A stretch of 64,000 nt of DNA, from the NCBI GenBank assembly GCA_026625625.1, contig CP113055.1, positions 374,501-438,500 on the forward strand, written 5' to 3'. Source of the stretch: Blastomonas sp. SL216 (GTDB taxonomy: Bacteria > Pseudomonadota > Alphaproteobacteria > Sphingomonadales > Sphingomonadaceae). A program made the translations under genes and the position numbers. Position 1 is the first letter of the stretch. The number at the start of each line of letters is the position of its first letter. Below the pieces are notes generated by a model. It saw nothing but the letters and a program-made list of their open reading frames with translations. It was not told where the DNA came from and searched no databases. Positions 25,906-35,988 of this stretch are shown in pieces.

Positions 25906-27795
25906 ATGTGCGGTATTGCTGGCATTTTCCATCTCGAGACCGCCAAGCCGGTCGATCCGGCGCGCATCCGGTTGATGACCGATGCGATGCTGCACCGCGG
26001 CCCTGACGGAAACGGGTGCTGGACCGCGCCGGGCGTGGGGCTGGGCCATCTGCGGCTGTCGATCATCGATCTGGAAGGCAGCGCGCAGCCGATGCTCAGC
26101 GCCGACGAGGCCGATGTGCTGACCTTCAACGGCGAGATCTACAATTTCCAGGAGGTCCGCGCAGAGCTGAGCGCGATGGGCCATCAGTTCCGCACCTCGG
26201 GCGATACCGAGGTGATCCTGGCCGCCTGGCGGCAATGGGGTGAACGCTGCCTGGAGAGGCTGAACGGCATGTTCGCCTTTGCGATCTTCGATCAGCGCCA
26301 GCAGCGGCTGTTAATGGCGCGCGACCGGCTGGGGGTGAAGCCGCTCCATTATGCCAGCCTGCCCGATGGCAGCGTGATCTTCGCGTCCGAGCTCAAGGGC
26401 CTGCTCGCGCATCCGGCGCTGCGCCGTGCGCCAGACCTGCTGGCGGTCGATGACTATCTGGCCTTTGGCTATGTGCCCGACCATCGGTGCTTCGTCAGCG
26501 GGGTGAAGAAGCTGCCCGCCGGCCATTATCTGATGCTGGAGCGGGGCAAGCCCTTGCCCGAGCCGGTACGCTATTGGGACGTCGATTTCTCGCGCCGTGC
26601 CAGGGGGTCGGTGGCTGATCTGCAGGCCGAATTGCTGCACCATATGCGCGAGGCCGTGGCTTCGCGGATGGTGGCGGACGTGCCGCTGGGCGCATTCCTG
26701 TCGGGCGGCGTGGACTCCTCGACCGTCGTGGCGCTGATGGCCGAGCGCAGCAGCCAGGCGGTGAAGACCTGCAGCATCGGCTTTGACGTCGCCGCGCTGG
26801 ACGAGAGCGATTACGCGCGCCGCATCGCCGAGCGCTTCGCCACCGATCATCGCACGCGGACCGTGTCGCCCGACGATATCGCGATCATCGACCAGGTCGC
26901 CGCGCAGTTCGACGAGCCCTTTGCCGACGCATCGATGCTGCCCACCTTCCGCGTCTGCCAGCTGGCGCGCGAAAGCGTGACGGTCGCGCTGTCAGGCGAT
27001 GGCGCGGACGAGGCGATGGCGGGCTATCGCCGCCATGTGTTCCACCATGGCGAGGAACGGGTGCGCAGCCTGTTGCCGCAGGGCTTGCGTGGTCCGGTGT
27101 TCGGAGCACTGGGCGCGCTGTACCCCAAGGCGGATTGGGCACCGCGCCCGCTGCGCGCGAAATCGACATTGCTGTCGCTCGCGCGGTCGGGGGCGGAAGG
27201 CTATGCCGATGCGGTCGGCGTGACCGGCCATGCGATGCGGCAATCGCTCTATTCGGACAGCCAGCGCCAGGGCCTTGGCGGCTATCGCGCCGAAGATCAC
27301 ATGATCGCGCTGATGGAAAATGCGCCCGCGCGATCGGGCCTCGATGCTGCGCAATATGCCGATATGAAGCTGTGGCTGCCCGGCGATATCCTGACCAAGG
27401 TCGATCGCACCAGCATGGCGGTCAGCCTGGAAGCGCGCGAGCCGCTGCTCGATTACCGGCTGATCGAGTTCAGCGCCTCTTTGCCCGAAGCCATGCGCGT
27501 GAGCGGCGGGCAGGGCAAATGGCTGATGAAGCGCGCGATGCGCGGCACCTTGCCCGACGATATTCTCTATCGCCCGAAAATGGGTTTTGTCAGCCCGATC
27601 GCGCAATGGTTTCGCGGGCCGCTCGCCGATCAGGCGCGGCAGATCGCCAGCGGTTCGGCGCTGGCGCGCAGCGGATGGTTCAACACCGCGCGGCTCAGCG
27701 AGATCGCCGAGGCGCATATCGCAGGCCGCAGCGACAATGCGCGGCTGCTGTGGCAATTGTGGATGCTCGACAAGGCGATCGACCGCGTGTTCTGA
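25906..27795 (+). CDS. XrtA-associated asparagine synthase-like amidotransferase
   Basis: 629 residues of class II glutamine amidotransferase plus asparagine-synthetase domain (TIGR03108-like). The N-terminal nucleophile Cys2 is in MCGIAGIF, with HRGPDGNG and FNGEIYNF as the glutaminase pocket. The ATP-pyrophosphatase loop is SGGVDSST near residue 265. In exosortase loci it is thought to amidate a sugar acid or other polymer component rather than make asparagine. Last gene of the XrtA run; its stop codon lies in a hairpin shared with the opposing gene. Confidence 0.92.
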   Translation: MCGIAGIFHLETAKPVDPARIRLMTDAMLHRGPDGNGCWTAPGVGLGHLRLSIIDLEGSAQPMLSADEADVLTFNGEIYNFQEVRAELSAMGHQFRTSGDTEVILAAWRQWGERCLERLNGMFAFAIFDQRQQRLLMARDRLGVKPLHYASLPDGSVIFASELKGLLAHPALRRAPDLLAVDDYLAFGYVPDHRCFVSGVKKLPAGHYLMLERGKPLPEPVRYWDVDFSRRARGSVADLQAELLHHMREAVASRMVADVPLGAFLSGGVDSSTVVALMAERSSQAVKTCSIGFDVAALDESDYARRIAERFATDHRTRTVSPDDIAIIDQVAAQFDEPFADASMLPTFRVCQLARESVTVALSGDGADEAMAGYRRHVFHHGEERVRSLLPQGLRGPVFGALGALYPKADWAPRPLRAKSTLLSLARSGAEGYADAVGVTGHAMRQSLYSDSQRQGLGGYRAEDHMIALMENAPARSGLDAAQYADMKLWLPGDILTKVDRTSMAVSLEAREPLLDYRLIEFSASLPEAMRVSGGQGKWLMKRAMRGTLPDDILYRPKMGFVSPIAQWFRGPLADQARQIASGSALARSGWFNTARLSEIAEAHIAGRSDNARLLWQLWMLDKAIDRVF

Positions 27796-27808
27796 CGCCG
27801 CGTCAGAA
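27790..27808. terminator. Hairpin spanning two convergent stop codons
   Basis: TTCTGACG and CGTCAGAA are perfect 8-base arms with a 3-base loop. They contain the TGA of the amidotransferase gene (27793-27795) and, on the other strand, the TGA of the porin gene (27805-27803). No T-tract is seen, so termination strength is uncertain. Confidence 0.45.
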
Positions 27809-29167
27809 GTTCAGGACCATCTGGCCATAGGCATAGCGCGTGTCGCCAAAGCCGGTGGCATTGGGCGCTTCTTCCAGCAATCGTCCGGTGGTCAGCACCG
27901 CCGCGCCCGCCTCCAGCCGCAGTGTCCTGTCGATCAGCCAATGGCCCAGCCGCACCTCGAGCATATGCCCGGCAAAGCGCCCCGATCGGCCCTGCGCATC
28001 GACCGGGCCGTTGTTGCCGAAGCGGTCGCGCCGGCTGTGCACCCAGGCCGGGCGCCACAAAGTCATTACATCCCAGCGCGGGGCGGGGGCGATCTCGGTG
28101 CGAAGGCCCGCCGTCAGCAGATTGGTGCGGGCCAGCGGGCCGAATATGCCGCTGGGTCCCAATTCGAACCGGCGCGGGCCGAACAGCGTGTCGAACCGGC
28201 CAGAGGATTCCGGGGTGCGCGGATCATCGCCACTCGCAAGATCGAACAGCGCCGAAAAGCGCGGCTTGCCTGGCCAGACCGGGCTGAAGCCCAGCTCGGC
28301 ATGGGCGAAAAAGGCACGCACATCCTGTCGCCGCGCGCTCGCAGCGATCGACTGGCGGACGGTGCCGGACTGGACCGCTCCTTCCAGATCCATGTCCCAT
28401 CGCCCCGCCGCAGGAGCGCGGTGCAGGCGCGCACCCCAGGTGAACAGATGGCGGTTGCGCGTCGGCCCATTTTCGCCATCGCGTTCGTTCAGACCGAAGA
28501 CATTGGCCTGCAGCGTGATGCCATCGAACAGATCGGGCCGGGAATAATGTGCGCCCCAAAAGGTGAGGTCGAAGCTCTCGCGGTCCCAGCGCACTTCATT
28601 TTCGATCAGTTCGGCCTTGGCGGAAGGCAGCCGCGTGTGCGGCAAGGTGTAGAAAGCGACGAGATGATCGTTGGCCTTGCCGCGCCAGTCGAGCCTGACG
28701 CCGGTAAAGCTGTTGATGCTGTTGCGGAACGCGTTGCGCCCTGTAAGCCTGCGCGAGCCGAGATTGAGGTGAAAGCGGCCTGCGGTCAGTTCGACGGGGC
28801 CGGAGCCATAGCTGATCGAGGCGCGGCTCAGCTCCAGCGCATTGACTTCGCTTGTCGTGACCGCGCCCGGTGCGTCGATCACATAGGCGCGCGCGTCGAT
28901 CAGCTCTGCCGATAGTCGCCATGGTCCGGTGCGGTAGTCGGCGGCAATCGCGGTCTGCACCGTGATGGCATCGTCGCGCGAGGGCAGACCAGGGCGAAAC
29001 TGGCCTTCGAGCAGCTCATAACGCACCCTCAGGCTGCCCGAGAGAGTGAGCGAATCCCCGTCATCCGGTTTCCGGTTCTCGCTGGATGGCGGTTGAACCG
29101 GCTGCGCAAGGGCGGGCGCGGCCGAAATGGCCGTGGTGATCGCCGTCAGGATTGCGAATGCGCGCAA
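27803..29167 (-). CDS. Alginate-export-type outer-membrane porin
   Basis: A 454-residue beta-barrel with a signal peptide (ILTAITTAISAAPALA). Family hallmarks are LSGSLRVRYELLEGQF early on, then ELTAGRFHLNLGSRRLTGRN and NSFTGVRLDWRG, and a C-terminal phenylalanine (MVLNF). These match the Alginate_exp group (AlgE-like). It converges on the XrtA operon with a 7-base gap and could provide the outer-membrane pore for the polymer, but it is not a known standard member of such loci and could serve another solute. Confidence 0.82.
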   Translation of the reverse strand: MRAFAILTAITTAISAAPALAQPVQPPSSENRKPDDGDSLTLSGSLRVRYELLEGQFRPGLPSRDDAITVQTAIAADYRTGPWRLSAELIDARAYVIDAPGAVTTSEVNALELSRASISYGSGPVELTAGRFHLNLGSRRLTGRNAFRNSINSFTGVRLDWRGKANDHLVAFYTLPHTRLPSAKAELIENEVRWDRESFDLTFWGAHYSRPDLFDGITLQANVFGLNERDGENGPTRNRHLFTWGARLHRAPAAGRWDMDLEGAVQSGTVRQSIAASARRQDVRAFFAHAELGFSPVWPGKPRFSALFDLASGDDPRTPESSGRFDTLFGPRRFELGPSGIFGPLARTNLLTAGLRTEIAPAPRWDVMTLWRPAWVHSRRDRFGNNGPVDAQGRSGRFAGHMLEVRLGHWLIDRTLRLEAGAAVLTTGRLLEEAPNATGFGDTRYAYGQMVLNF

Positions 29168-29228
29168 GGTCGTTCCCCAAGTTTGCCGGGCTTAGCGGAT
29201 ATCAAGGCGTGAGGGGAGGGCGAACCGT

Positions 29229-30365
29229 TCAGGCGGCGAGCGCAGGTTCGACTGGTTCGGTCGAGGCGATCCAGCCGCCGCCGAGCACGCGGTCTCCAGC
29301 ATAGAGCACCGCAGCCTGGCCGGGCGCGACGCCATATTCGGGGCTCAGGAACACCAGCCGCCGGTTGGCGCCGCTGCCCTCGATCCGCACTGGCGCAGGC
29401 CGCGCGAGCGAGCGCACCTTGGCTTCCATCGGCCCTTCATAGCTGCCGCCGATCCAGTTCATGTCCACAATCTCGGCAGCCCGCGTGGCGAGCGCGGCGC
29501 GCGGACCGACGATCACGCGGCGCGTGCCCGCATCGAGCTTGATGACATAAAGCGGCTCGGGCTGGCCGCCGATTTCCAGCCCCTTGCGCTGGCCGATGGT
29601 GAAATGAATGAGCCCCTTGTGCTCGCCCAGCACGCGGCCATCGACATGGACGATCTCGCCGCCGGTATCGGCATCGGGCCGCACCTTGCGCACGACGGCG
29701 GCATAATCGCCATCGGGCACGAAGCAGATATCCTGGCTATCGGGCTTGGCCGCGACGATCAGGCCCATGTCCTGCGCCAGCGCGCGTACCTGCGGCTTGG
29801 GCAGGTCGCCCAGCGGAAAGCGCAGAAAGTCCATCTGGTCGTCGGTGGTGGCGAACAGGAAATAGCTCTGGTCGCGCGCGGGATCGTGCGCGCGGTGCAG
29901 CTCGGCCCGGCCATCGCTGCCCAGCATGCGGCGGACATAATGGCCGGTGGCCAGGCAATCCGCGCCCAGATCGCGTGCCATCTGCAGCAGATCGGTGAAC
30001 TTCACGCCCATGTTGCACTGGATGCAGGGGATCGGGGTGCGTCCGGCCATATATTCGTCGGCAAAGCGATCGACCACCGACTCGCGGAAACGGCTTTCAT
30101 GGTCGAAGACATAATGCGCGATGCCCAGCCGGTCGGCGACTGCACGTGCGTCACGAATGTCCTGGCCGGCGCAGCACGATCCGGCGCGCTTCACCGCTGC
30201 GCCATGATCATAGAGCTGCAGCGTGATGCCGATGGTCTCTGCACCCGTCGCCGCCGCCAGGCCCGCCACGACCGATGAGTCGACTCCGCCCGACATGGCC
30301 ACGACGATTCGTCGCGCCTTCATGTCGCCGTCGAGCTGGAAACCGTGGGAGGAGGGGAGCTGCAT
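29229..30365 (-). CDS. mnmA: tRNA-specific 2-thiouridylase
   Basis: Installs the 2-thio group on U34 of Lys, Glu and Gln tRNAs. The PP-loop is [11 protein letters not shown]; the two catalytic cysteines sit in [10 protein letters not shown] and SQDICFV, and the C-terminal barrel domain carries [11 protein letters not shown]. The 378-residue form starting at 30365 ([14 protein letters not shown]) is preferred; this N-terminus precedes the PP-loop in related alphaproteobacteria. A 40-residue upstream extension lies in the divergent promoter space, and an ATG nearer the P-loop (30323) is a second option. Confidence 0.92.
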   Translation of the reverse strand: MQLPSSHGFQLDGDMKARRIVVAMSGGVDSSVVAGLAAATGAETIGITLQLYDHGAAVKRAGSCCAGQDIRDARAVADRLGIAHYVFDHESRFRESVVDRFADEYMAGRTPIPCIQCNMGVKFTDLLQMARDLGADCLATGHYVRRMLGSDGRAELHRAHDPARDQSYFLFATTDDQMDFLRFPLGDLPKPQVRALAQDMGLIVAAKPDSQDICFVPDGDYAAVVRKVRPDADTGGEIVHVDGRVLGEHKGLIHFTIGQRKGLEIGGQPEPLYVIKLDAGTRRVIVGPRAALATRAAEIVDMNWIGGSYEGPMEAKVRSLARPAPVRIEGSGANRRLVFLSPEYGVAPGQAAVLYAGDRVLGGGWIASTEPVEPALAA

Positions 30366-30556
30366 GTGCGTGCATGTAGCGGTGGCGGCAACATTCTGCC
30401 AGCCCGACACTGCAAAAAATTGCAGATGCATGACACCGGCAAAACCCCGTGATTTCCGGCCTTTTCGGCACAGTCTTAGCGACATTTAACCAAGGCTAAT
30501 TACCTGTGAAGGCAGCTTTTACCTGCTCTTACGGTTTGCCTGATACACCCTTGGTC

Positions 30557-30925
30557 ATGGACATGAACTTCCCCCATGACTCAGTCCACCAGGCCAACAG
30601 CGTGCCGGTAAGCCTGCGCGCCTTGGATATGGACATCCTGCGTGCGCTGGCAGCCGCGCCGGTGACGGTGCGTCCCGACCATCCCCGCATGGTTAAGGAC
30701 AGCGCGGACCCGGTGCGGATGCTGGCGGCATGGCTGGCTGGCCAGGTGCGGGCCGACCGAGTGGTGCCGGGCAGCTTCAACCCCCACTTTGCCGCTCTTC
30801 TGAACCGCTTCACCCCGGTGGAACAGCAGGGTGAAAATGGCGTTTACCATTGTGCTTCAGTCAATCGAAAAGCCGATTGGTTACACCCTGGCCACGCGCA
30901 AACTTGCAGTAACCAGGCCTTTTGA
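30557..30925 (+). CDS. Hypothetical protein (doubtful)
   Basis: An open frame of 122 residues from the ATG at 30557, not recognised. The first ~90 residues look protein-like (LRALDMDILRALAAAP, PVRMLAAWLAGQVRADRVV, FNPHFAALLNRF), while the last ~30 (YHCASVNRKADWLHPG) read like non-coding sequence, so the true gene may be shorter, frameshifted or absent. No good ribosome site is seen at 30557, 30563 or the GTG at 30506. It lies directly before sciP and may simply be its leader. Confidence 0.35.
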   Translation: MDMNFPHDSVHQANSVPVSLRALDMDILRALAAAPVTVRPDHPRMVKDSADPVRMLAAWLAGQVRADRVVPGSFNPHFAALLNRFTPVEQQGENGVYHCASVNRKADWLHPGHAQTCSNQAF

Positions 30926-30932
30926 GGACGTG

Positions 30933-31232
30933 ATGATCGAGAATCAGAAAATCAAACCGGCACAGGTCATTGGTCCGCTCGGCGAACCCTTGACGCTGGA
31001 CAACCTGCCGGCCCCGGGCACGAAGCGCTGGGTAGTGCGTCGCAAGGCGGAAGTCGTTGCAGCCGTGAACGGCGGCCTGCTGACGATCGACGAGGTGTGC
31101 GAACGCTATGATCTGACGCTGGAGGAATTCGCTTCCTGGCAGCGTGCGGTCGATCGTTCGGGCATGCCTGGCCTTCGCGTCACGCGCATCCAGCACTATC
31201 GCGACCTGTACGAGCGCCAGCAGCGCTACTGA
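30933..31232 (+). CDS. sciP: SciP-type CtrA inhibitor (DUF1153)
   Basis: 99 residues matching Caulobacter SciP: starts MIENQK, contains VIGPLGEPLTLDNLPAPGTK and KRWVVRRKAEVVAAV, then a helix-turn-helix region (TIDEVCERYDLTLEEFASWQ). SciP binds CtrA or its promoters and blocks transcription of CtrA-dependent cell-cycle genes. The ATG at 30933 is preceded by GAGGA. Ends at a strong terminator. Confidence 0.92.
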   Translation: MIENQKIKPAQVIGPLGEPLTLDNLPAPGTKRWVVRRKAEVVAAVNGGLLTIDEVCERYDLTLEEFASWQRAVDRSGMPGLRVTRIQHYRDLYERQQRY

Positions 31233-31253
31233 CGTTCCCCCACCGTCAACAGA

Positions 31254-31296
31254 AAAGGGGCGCGGTCCACATCCGGACCGCGCCCCTTTCTTTTTG
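31254..31296. terminator. Strong bidirectional terminator between sciP and the DUF4167 gene
   Basis: A perfect stem AAAGGGGCGCGGTCC / GGACCGCGCCCCTTT with a short loop is followed by CTTTTTG on the plus strand and TTTT on the minus strand. It serves the converging sciP and DUF4167 transcripts. Confidence 0.93.
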
Positions 31297-31328
31297 TCCT
31301 GGCCAGATCCCCGAAAGGGAGCAGGCGC

Positions 31329-32213
31329 TTATTCTGCAGCCGTCGTTTCGACGTCGCCCGATTCTGCAGCCTTGCGACGCGGCGCCGCGCGGCGCTTGGG
31401 CTTGGGCGCCTCGGCTTCGACCGGAGCGTCCGAAGTGATGCCGATCGCGGGCGGCAGGATCATCGGATCGAGCGCATTGCTGCCTTCGCCATCGGCAGCG
31501 CGCGGCAGACGTCCGCGGCCGCGCACGGTGCGGCGGGGCTTGGCATTGCCATCGTCGTCGTTCGACGCTTCGGCAGGAGCGGGGTTGCCCGCATCCTGGT
31601 CGTTGCGCGGTTCGGCATCGCGACGCTCGGTGCGCGGACGCAGCTGGCGCTCCTCGCGCTGACCCTCGTCCCGCCGGCCTTCTTCGCGCGGACGACGCTC
31701 ACGACGGTTGTCGTTCTGACGGCCTTCGCTTTGGCGAGCTTCGCGCGGCTGGGTATCGCGACGATGGTTGCGGGGTTCGTCCTGCTCATCGCCATCGTCA
31801 TCGTCATTGCCGCGCGACGAGGCTTCGTCGGCCTGGTCCTGCGCATAGTTGCGCTGGCTGTTGCCCTGCACCGAGCCATAGACGTTATCGTCTTCGTCAT
31901 CGGCATAATCGCCGCCATTGTCGCGGCCCTGGTCTTCGCGCGGACGACGATATTCGTCCTGACGGGCGCGGTTGTCGGCGAGCACGCGGAAATAATGGTC
32001 GGCAAATTGCAGATAATATTCGGTGGCCACGCGGTCGCCGTTCATCTGCGCATCATGCGCCATCTTCTTGTATTTCTCGAGCATCTGCGTGGCATTGCCG
32101 CGCGCCCGGCTGTCGATCCGGTTGCCCTGATCCATGCCCCCGCCGCGACCATTGTTCTGCGGACGGTTATTGCCACGGCCGCGACGACGGCTCGTTCCAC
32201 GATTGTTGTTCAA
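31329..32213 (-). CDS. DUF4167 domain protein, basic N-terminus and charged low-complexity tail
   Basis: 294 residues. The N-terminus (NNNRGTSRRRGRGNNRPQNN) leads into the DUF4167 core (NATQMLEKYKKMAHDAQMNG, TEYYLQFADHYFRVLADN); the rest is Arg/Asp/Glu-rich and disordered, with KRRAAPRRKAAE near the end. The family is widespread in Alphaproteobacteria beside prmC/prfA, with suspected RNA- or ribosome-linked roles that are not established. The TTG at 32213 is chosen because AAGGAAG precedes it and the family begins here; the longest frame adds 33 residues of spacer. Confidence 0.85.
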   Translation of the reverse strand: MNNNRGTSRRRGRGNNRPQNNGRGGGMDQGNRIDSRARGNATQMLEKYKKMAHDAQMNGDRVATEYYLQFADHYFRVLADNRARQDEYRRPREDQGRDNGGDYADDEDDNVYGSVQGNSQRNYAQDQADEASSRGNDDDDGDEQDEPRNHRRDTQPREARQSEGRQNDNRRERRPREEGRRDEGQREERQLRPRTERRDAEPRNDQDAGNPAPAEASNDDDGNAKPRRTVRGRGRLPRAADGEGSNALDPMILPPAIGITSDAPVEAEAPKPKRRAAPRRKAAESGDVETTAAE

Positions 32214-32445
32214 AGTTGACGCTTCCTTATCAGTCGCAAGTTTCCTGCGTGTCCTCTGCGCGTCCGTGCAGGCCGTCGCCCTAAGGCGCGCCGCGCGTCC
32301 CAAGCCTTTCATCCGCTTTGAGTGGCCGTATCAAGCTGCCCGAAATAGATGATTGGGGTCAGCAAGCGTGATGGGCCATGTGCCTGCATCACCTGTCTTG
32401 CTGCACCGGTGGTAGCGGGTCGCCAAGGCCTTGCCAAGCGAAATA
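32214..32445. other. Spacer between prmC and the DUF4167 gene
   Basis: A 232-base gap with no coding frame or clear hairpin. It probably carries the promoter of the DUF4167 gene. Nothing else recognised. Confidence 0.4.
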
Positions 32446-33303
32446 TCAGGCGGAGGCGCGTCTGCGCAATATCAGTGCGCGGTCGTGCCCCGCCAGATCG
32501 CGCCTGCATTCGACATCGAACTTGTGCGCCACCGCGAGCGCGGAGACGGCCTCGCGCTGGCTTGTCCCGATCTCGAACACCGCAACGCCATCTGGGGCCA
32601 ACAGCGCGCGCAGGGCGGGGATGAGAATGCGATAGTCGTCCAGCCCGTCGTCCCCGGCAAACAGCGCGCTATGCGGCTCATGCCCGCGCACCTGCGGTGC
32701 CAGCTCGGCATCGGTCTCGACATAGGGCGGGTTGGCCAGGACAAGGTCGAACGGCCCCGGCAGGGCGGCGGTCCAGCCATCGACCCGCCAATCGCCGCGG
32801 ATCAGTGCGGCACGGTCCGCCAGCCCGGTTGCCGCAGCATTGCCGCGCGCGATGTCGAGCGCGGCCAGGCTTGCATCCATGCCGGTTCCCGTGGCCTGCG
32901 GATATTCGCTCAGCGCCGCGAGCAGCAGCGCGCCCGATCCTGTGCCCAGGTCCAGGATGCGCGCCGGAGGGGTGTCAGCACGTGCCGCCAGCGCCGCCTC
33001 GATCAGCGTCTCGCTATCGGCACGGGGGATCAGCACGGCGGGGGAAACGGCGAGGCTGAGCGTCCAGAAATCCTGCCTGCCGGTGATATAGGCGACAGGC
33101 TCGTGCGCCAGCCTGCGGGCCAGGCGAGGGGCGAACCCAGCAGGCACCACATCGCGCATCCGCATCAGCAGCATCGATCCGCGATCGATGCCCAATGCAT
33201 CGGCCATCAGCAGCTCGGCATCAAGCCGGGGCGTCTCGGATATTCCGGACAGGTCCGCCGCCGCCATGCGCAAGGCGTCGGCGATCGTCGCATCCGCCGT
33301 CAT
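32446..33303 (-). CDS. prmC: Peptide chain release factor N5-glutamine methyltransferase
   Basis: Methylates the GGQ glutamine of release factors using SAM. The 285-residue protein has the PrmC N-terminal helical domain (ETPRLDAELLMADALG), SAM motif LDLGTGSGALLLA near residue 120 and the catalytic VLANPPYVE near 190. It lies just downstream of its substrate gene prfA. Its start codon overlaps a REP-type hairpin (33302-33321), leaving no ordinary ribosome site in view. Confidence 0.94.
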   Translation of the reverse strand: MTADATIADALRMAAADLSGISETPRLDAELLMADALGIDRGSMLLMRMRDVVPAGFAPRLARRLAHEPVAYITGRQDFWTLSLAVSPAVLIPRADSETLIEAALAARADTPPARILDLGTGSGALLLAALSEYPQATGTGMDASLAALDIARGNAAATGLADRAALIRGDWRVDGWTAALPGPFDLVLANPPYVETDAELAPQVRGHEPHSALFAGDDGLDDYRILIPALRALLAPDGVAVFEIGTSQREAVSALAVAHKFDVECRRDLAGHDRALILRRRASA

Positions 33304-33321
33304 TCCCGCGAGTGCGGGAAT
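33302..33321 (-). repeat. REP hairpin overlapping the prmC start codon
   Basis: ATTCCCGC and GCGGGAAT are perfect 8-base arms with loop ACTC on the coding strand; the last two bases of the right arm are the A and T of the prmC ATG. The hairpin belongs to the TCATTCCCGCGAAAGCGGG repeat family. It may hide the start codon in the mRNA. Confidence 0.7.
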
Positions 33322-33400
33322 CCCGCTTGCGCGCTAGCGATGGAAGCAAGCGTTACCCCCGCATCCGCGAGGGGCACGGCGAAACGCAGATCAGGAAAGC

Positions 33401-34489
<1,089 letters not shown>

Positions 34490-34631
34490 TCCCTATTCTC
34501 CCCCGATGATACGCTGCAGCCTTGAAGGACATCGCCCCCGCTCCACGCCACAGCGCCGCTTGCCCCCGAATACAGCCCGTTGCAAGAGCAGCAGGCCATT
34601 GAATTGGAGGCAATTGGCATCTCAACTGACA

Positions 34632-35879
34632 TCATTTGGTTGAAATACCGTTCAGCACGCCGGCCACTTTCTCATGCAAGGTGCTTTCCGGGGCAGAGCG
34701 GATGTTGGCTTTCGCATTCTCGCCGTCATGCTGAAAGGATATCAGCACCTTGGCGTTGGTCTTTGCCGCCTTGTCATAACGCTTGCGCGGCGATCCGCTG
34801 GCGATCATGTCGCTGGAAATGCCCGCGCCGCGCAACCGTGCCTGCGCCGATGTTGCCTCGCCAAGCGCGCGATCATCCTCCACCGCGATGATGACGTCGA
34901 GGCCGAGGTTCAGCCCCGAAATATCGCACAGCATGGCCAGCCGCTCGATCCCTGCGGCCCAGCCGACTGCCGGGGTGCTGGGCCCGCCGAGATTCTCGAT
35001 CAGCCCGTCATAGCGCCCGCCGCCCAGGACGGTGCCCTGCGCGCCGAGCCGGTCGGTGACGAATTCGAACGCGGTGTGGCGATAATAATCGAGCCCGCGC
35101 ACCAGCCTCGCATTGCGCGTCCATGCGACGCCCGCGGCATCGAGCCCGCTCGTCACCTTGGCGAAGAACGCGGCCGCTTCATCGGTCAGATAGGCGTCGA
35201 TATCGGGCGCGGCATCAGCGATGGGGCGGTCCTGCGGCTCCTTGCTGTCGAGGATGCGCAACGGATTGCGTTCCAGCCGATCCTGCGATTCTGCCGAGAG
35301 ATCGCCCTTATGCGCATGAAAATACTGGATCAGCGCGGCGCGCCAGGCGTCGCGGCTGGCGGCATCGCCCAGCGTGTTGAGCTGCAGCGTGACGCCCTCG
35401 GCAATGCCCAGTTCGCGCAGGATCTGGTCGGCCATCACCAGCAGCTCGACATCGGCCTGCGGCTCGCCTGCACCGATGATCTCGGCATCGATCTGGTGGA
35501 ACTGGCGATAGCGGCCCTTTTGCGGGCGCTCATAGCGGAACAGCGGACCGTGCGTCGCTAGCTTGAGCGGCGCATATTGCTGCCAGCCATTGGTGAGATA
35601 GGCGCGGGCGAGGCCGGCGGTGAATTCGGGCCGCAGCGTCAGCGAATCACCGCTGCGATCGTCGAACGTGTACATTTCCTTCGAAACGACATCGGTGGTT
35701 TCGCCCAGCGAGCGCGCGAACACGGCGGTCGCCTCGAACACCGGCATTTCGGCGCGGCGGAAGTTGTAAAGCCGGCGCACACGCTCAAACGTCTCGACCA
35801 CATGGCCGAACCGCTCCTGATCTTCGCCGAAAATGTCCTGTGTGCCGCGGATCGCGCCCGGTGTGGTAATTTTGCCCAT
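34632..35879 (-). CDS. hisS: Histidyl-tRNA synthetase
   Basis: Class II aminoacyl-tRNA synthetase of 415 residues. The family start ([11 protein letters not shown]), motif 1 region, [13 protein letters not shown] (motif 2-like histidine site, differing from the common RGLDYY.GTVFE form) and GGGRYDGL (motif 3 region) are visible; the C-terminal anticodon-binding domain ends near [18 protein letters not shown]. First of hisS-prfA-prmC; divergent from the M61 peptidase gene. Confidence 0.95.
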   Translation of the reverse strand: MGKITTPGAIRGTQDIFGEDQERFGHVVETFERVRRLYNFRRAEMPVFEATAVFARSLGETTDVVSKEMYTFDDRSGDSLTLRPEFTAGLARAYLTNGWQQYAPLKLATHGPLFRYERPQKGRYRQFHQIDAEIIGAGEPQADVELLVMADQILRELGIAEGVTLQLNTLGDAASRDAWRAALIQYFHAHKGDLSAESQDRLERNPLRILDSKEPQDRPIADAAPDIDAYLTDEAAAFFAKVTSGLDAAGVAWTRNARLVRGLDYYRHTAFEFVTDRLGAQGTVLGGGRYDGLIENLGGPSTPAVGWAAGIERLAMLCDISGLNLGLDVIIAVEDDRALGEATSAQARLRGAGISSDMIASGSPRKRYDKAAKTNAKVLISFQHDGENAKANIRSAPESTLHEKVAGVLNGISTK

Positions 35880-35988
35880 ATTTTGCCGCCATTAGCGACT
35901 TTTTGAACCGACGCCAAACCGGCGGGTGCATTTTTTTGAATGCGGTGTTTATGGTGGGGAAACACGCGCGTTCAAAAGGGTCCTGAAA

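Noticed and set aside
30486..30500. CtrA-like site TTAA-N7-TAAT upstream of the sciP region
   Set aside because: Only the first half matches TTAA; the second half is TAAT, so the full motif is not met.
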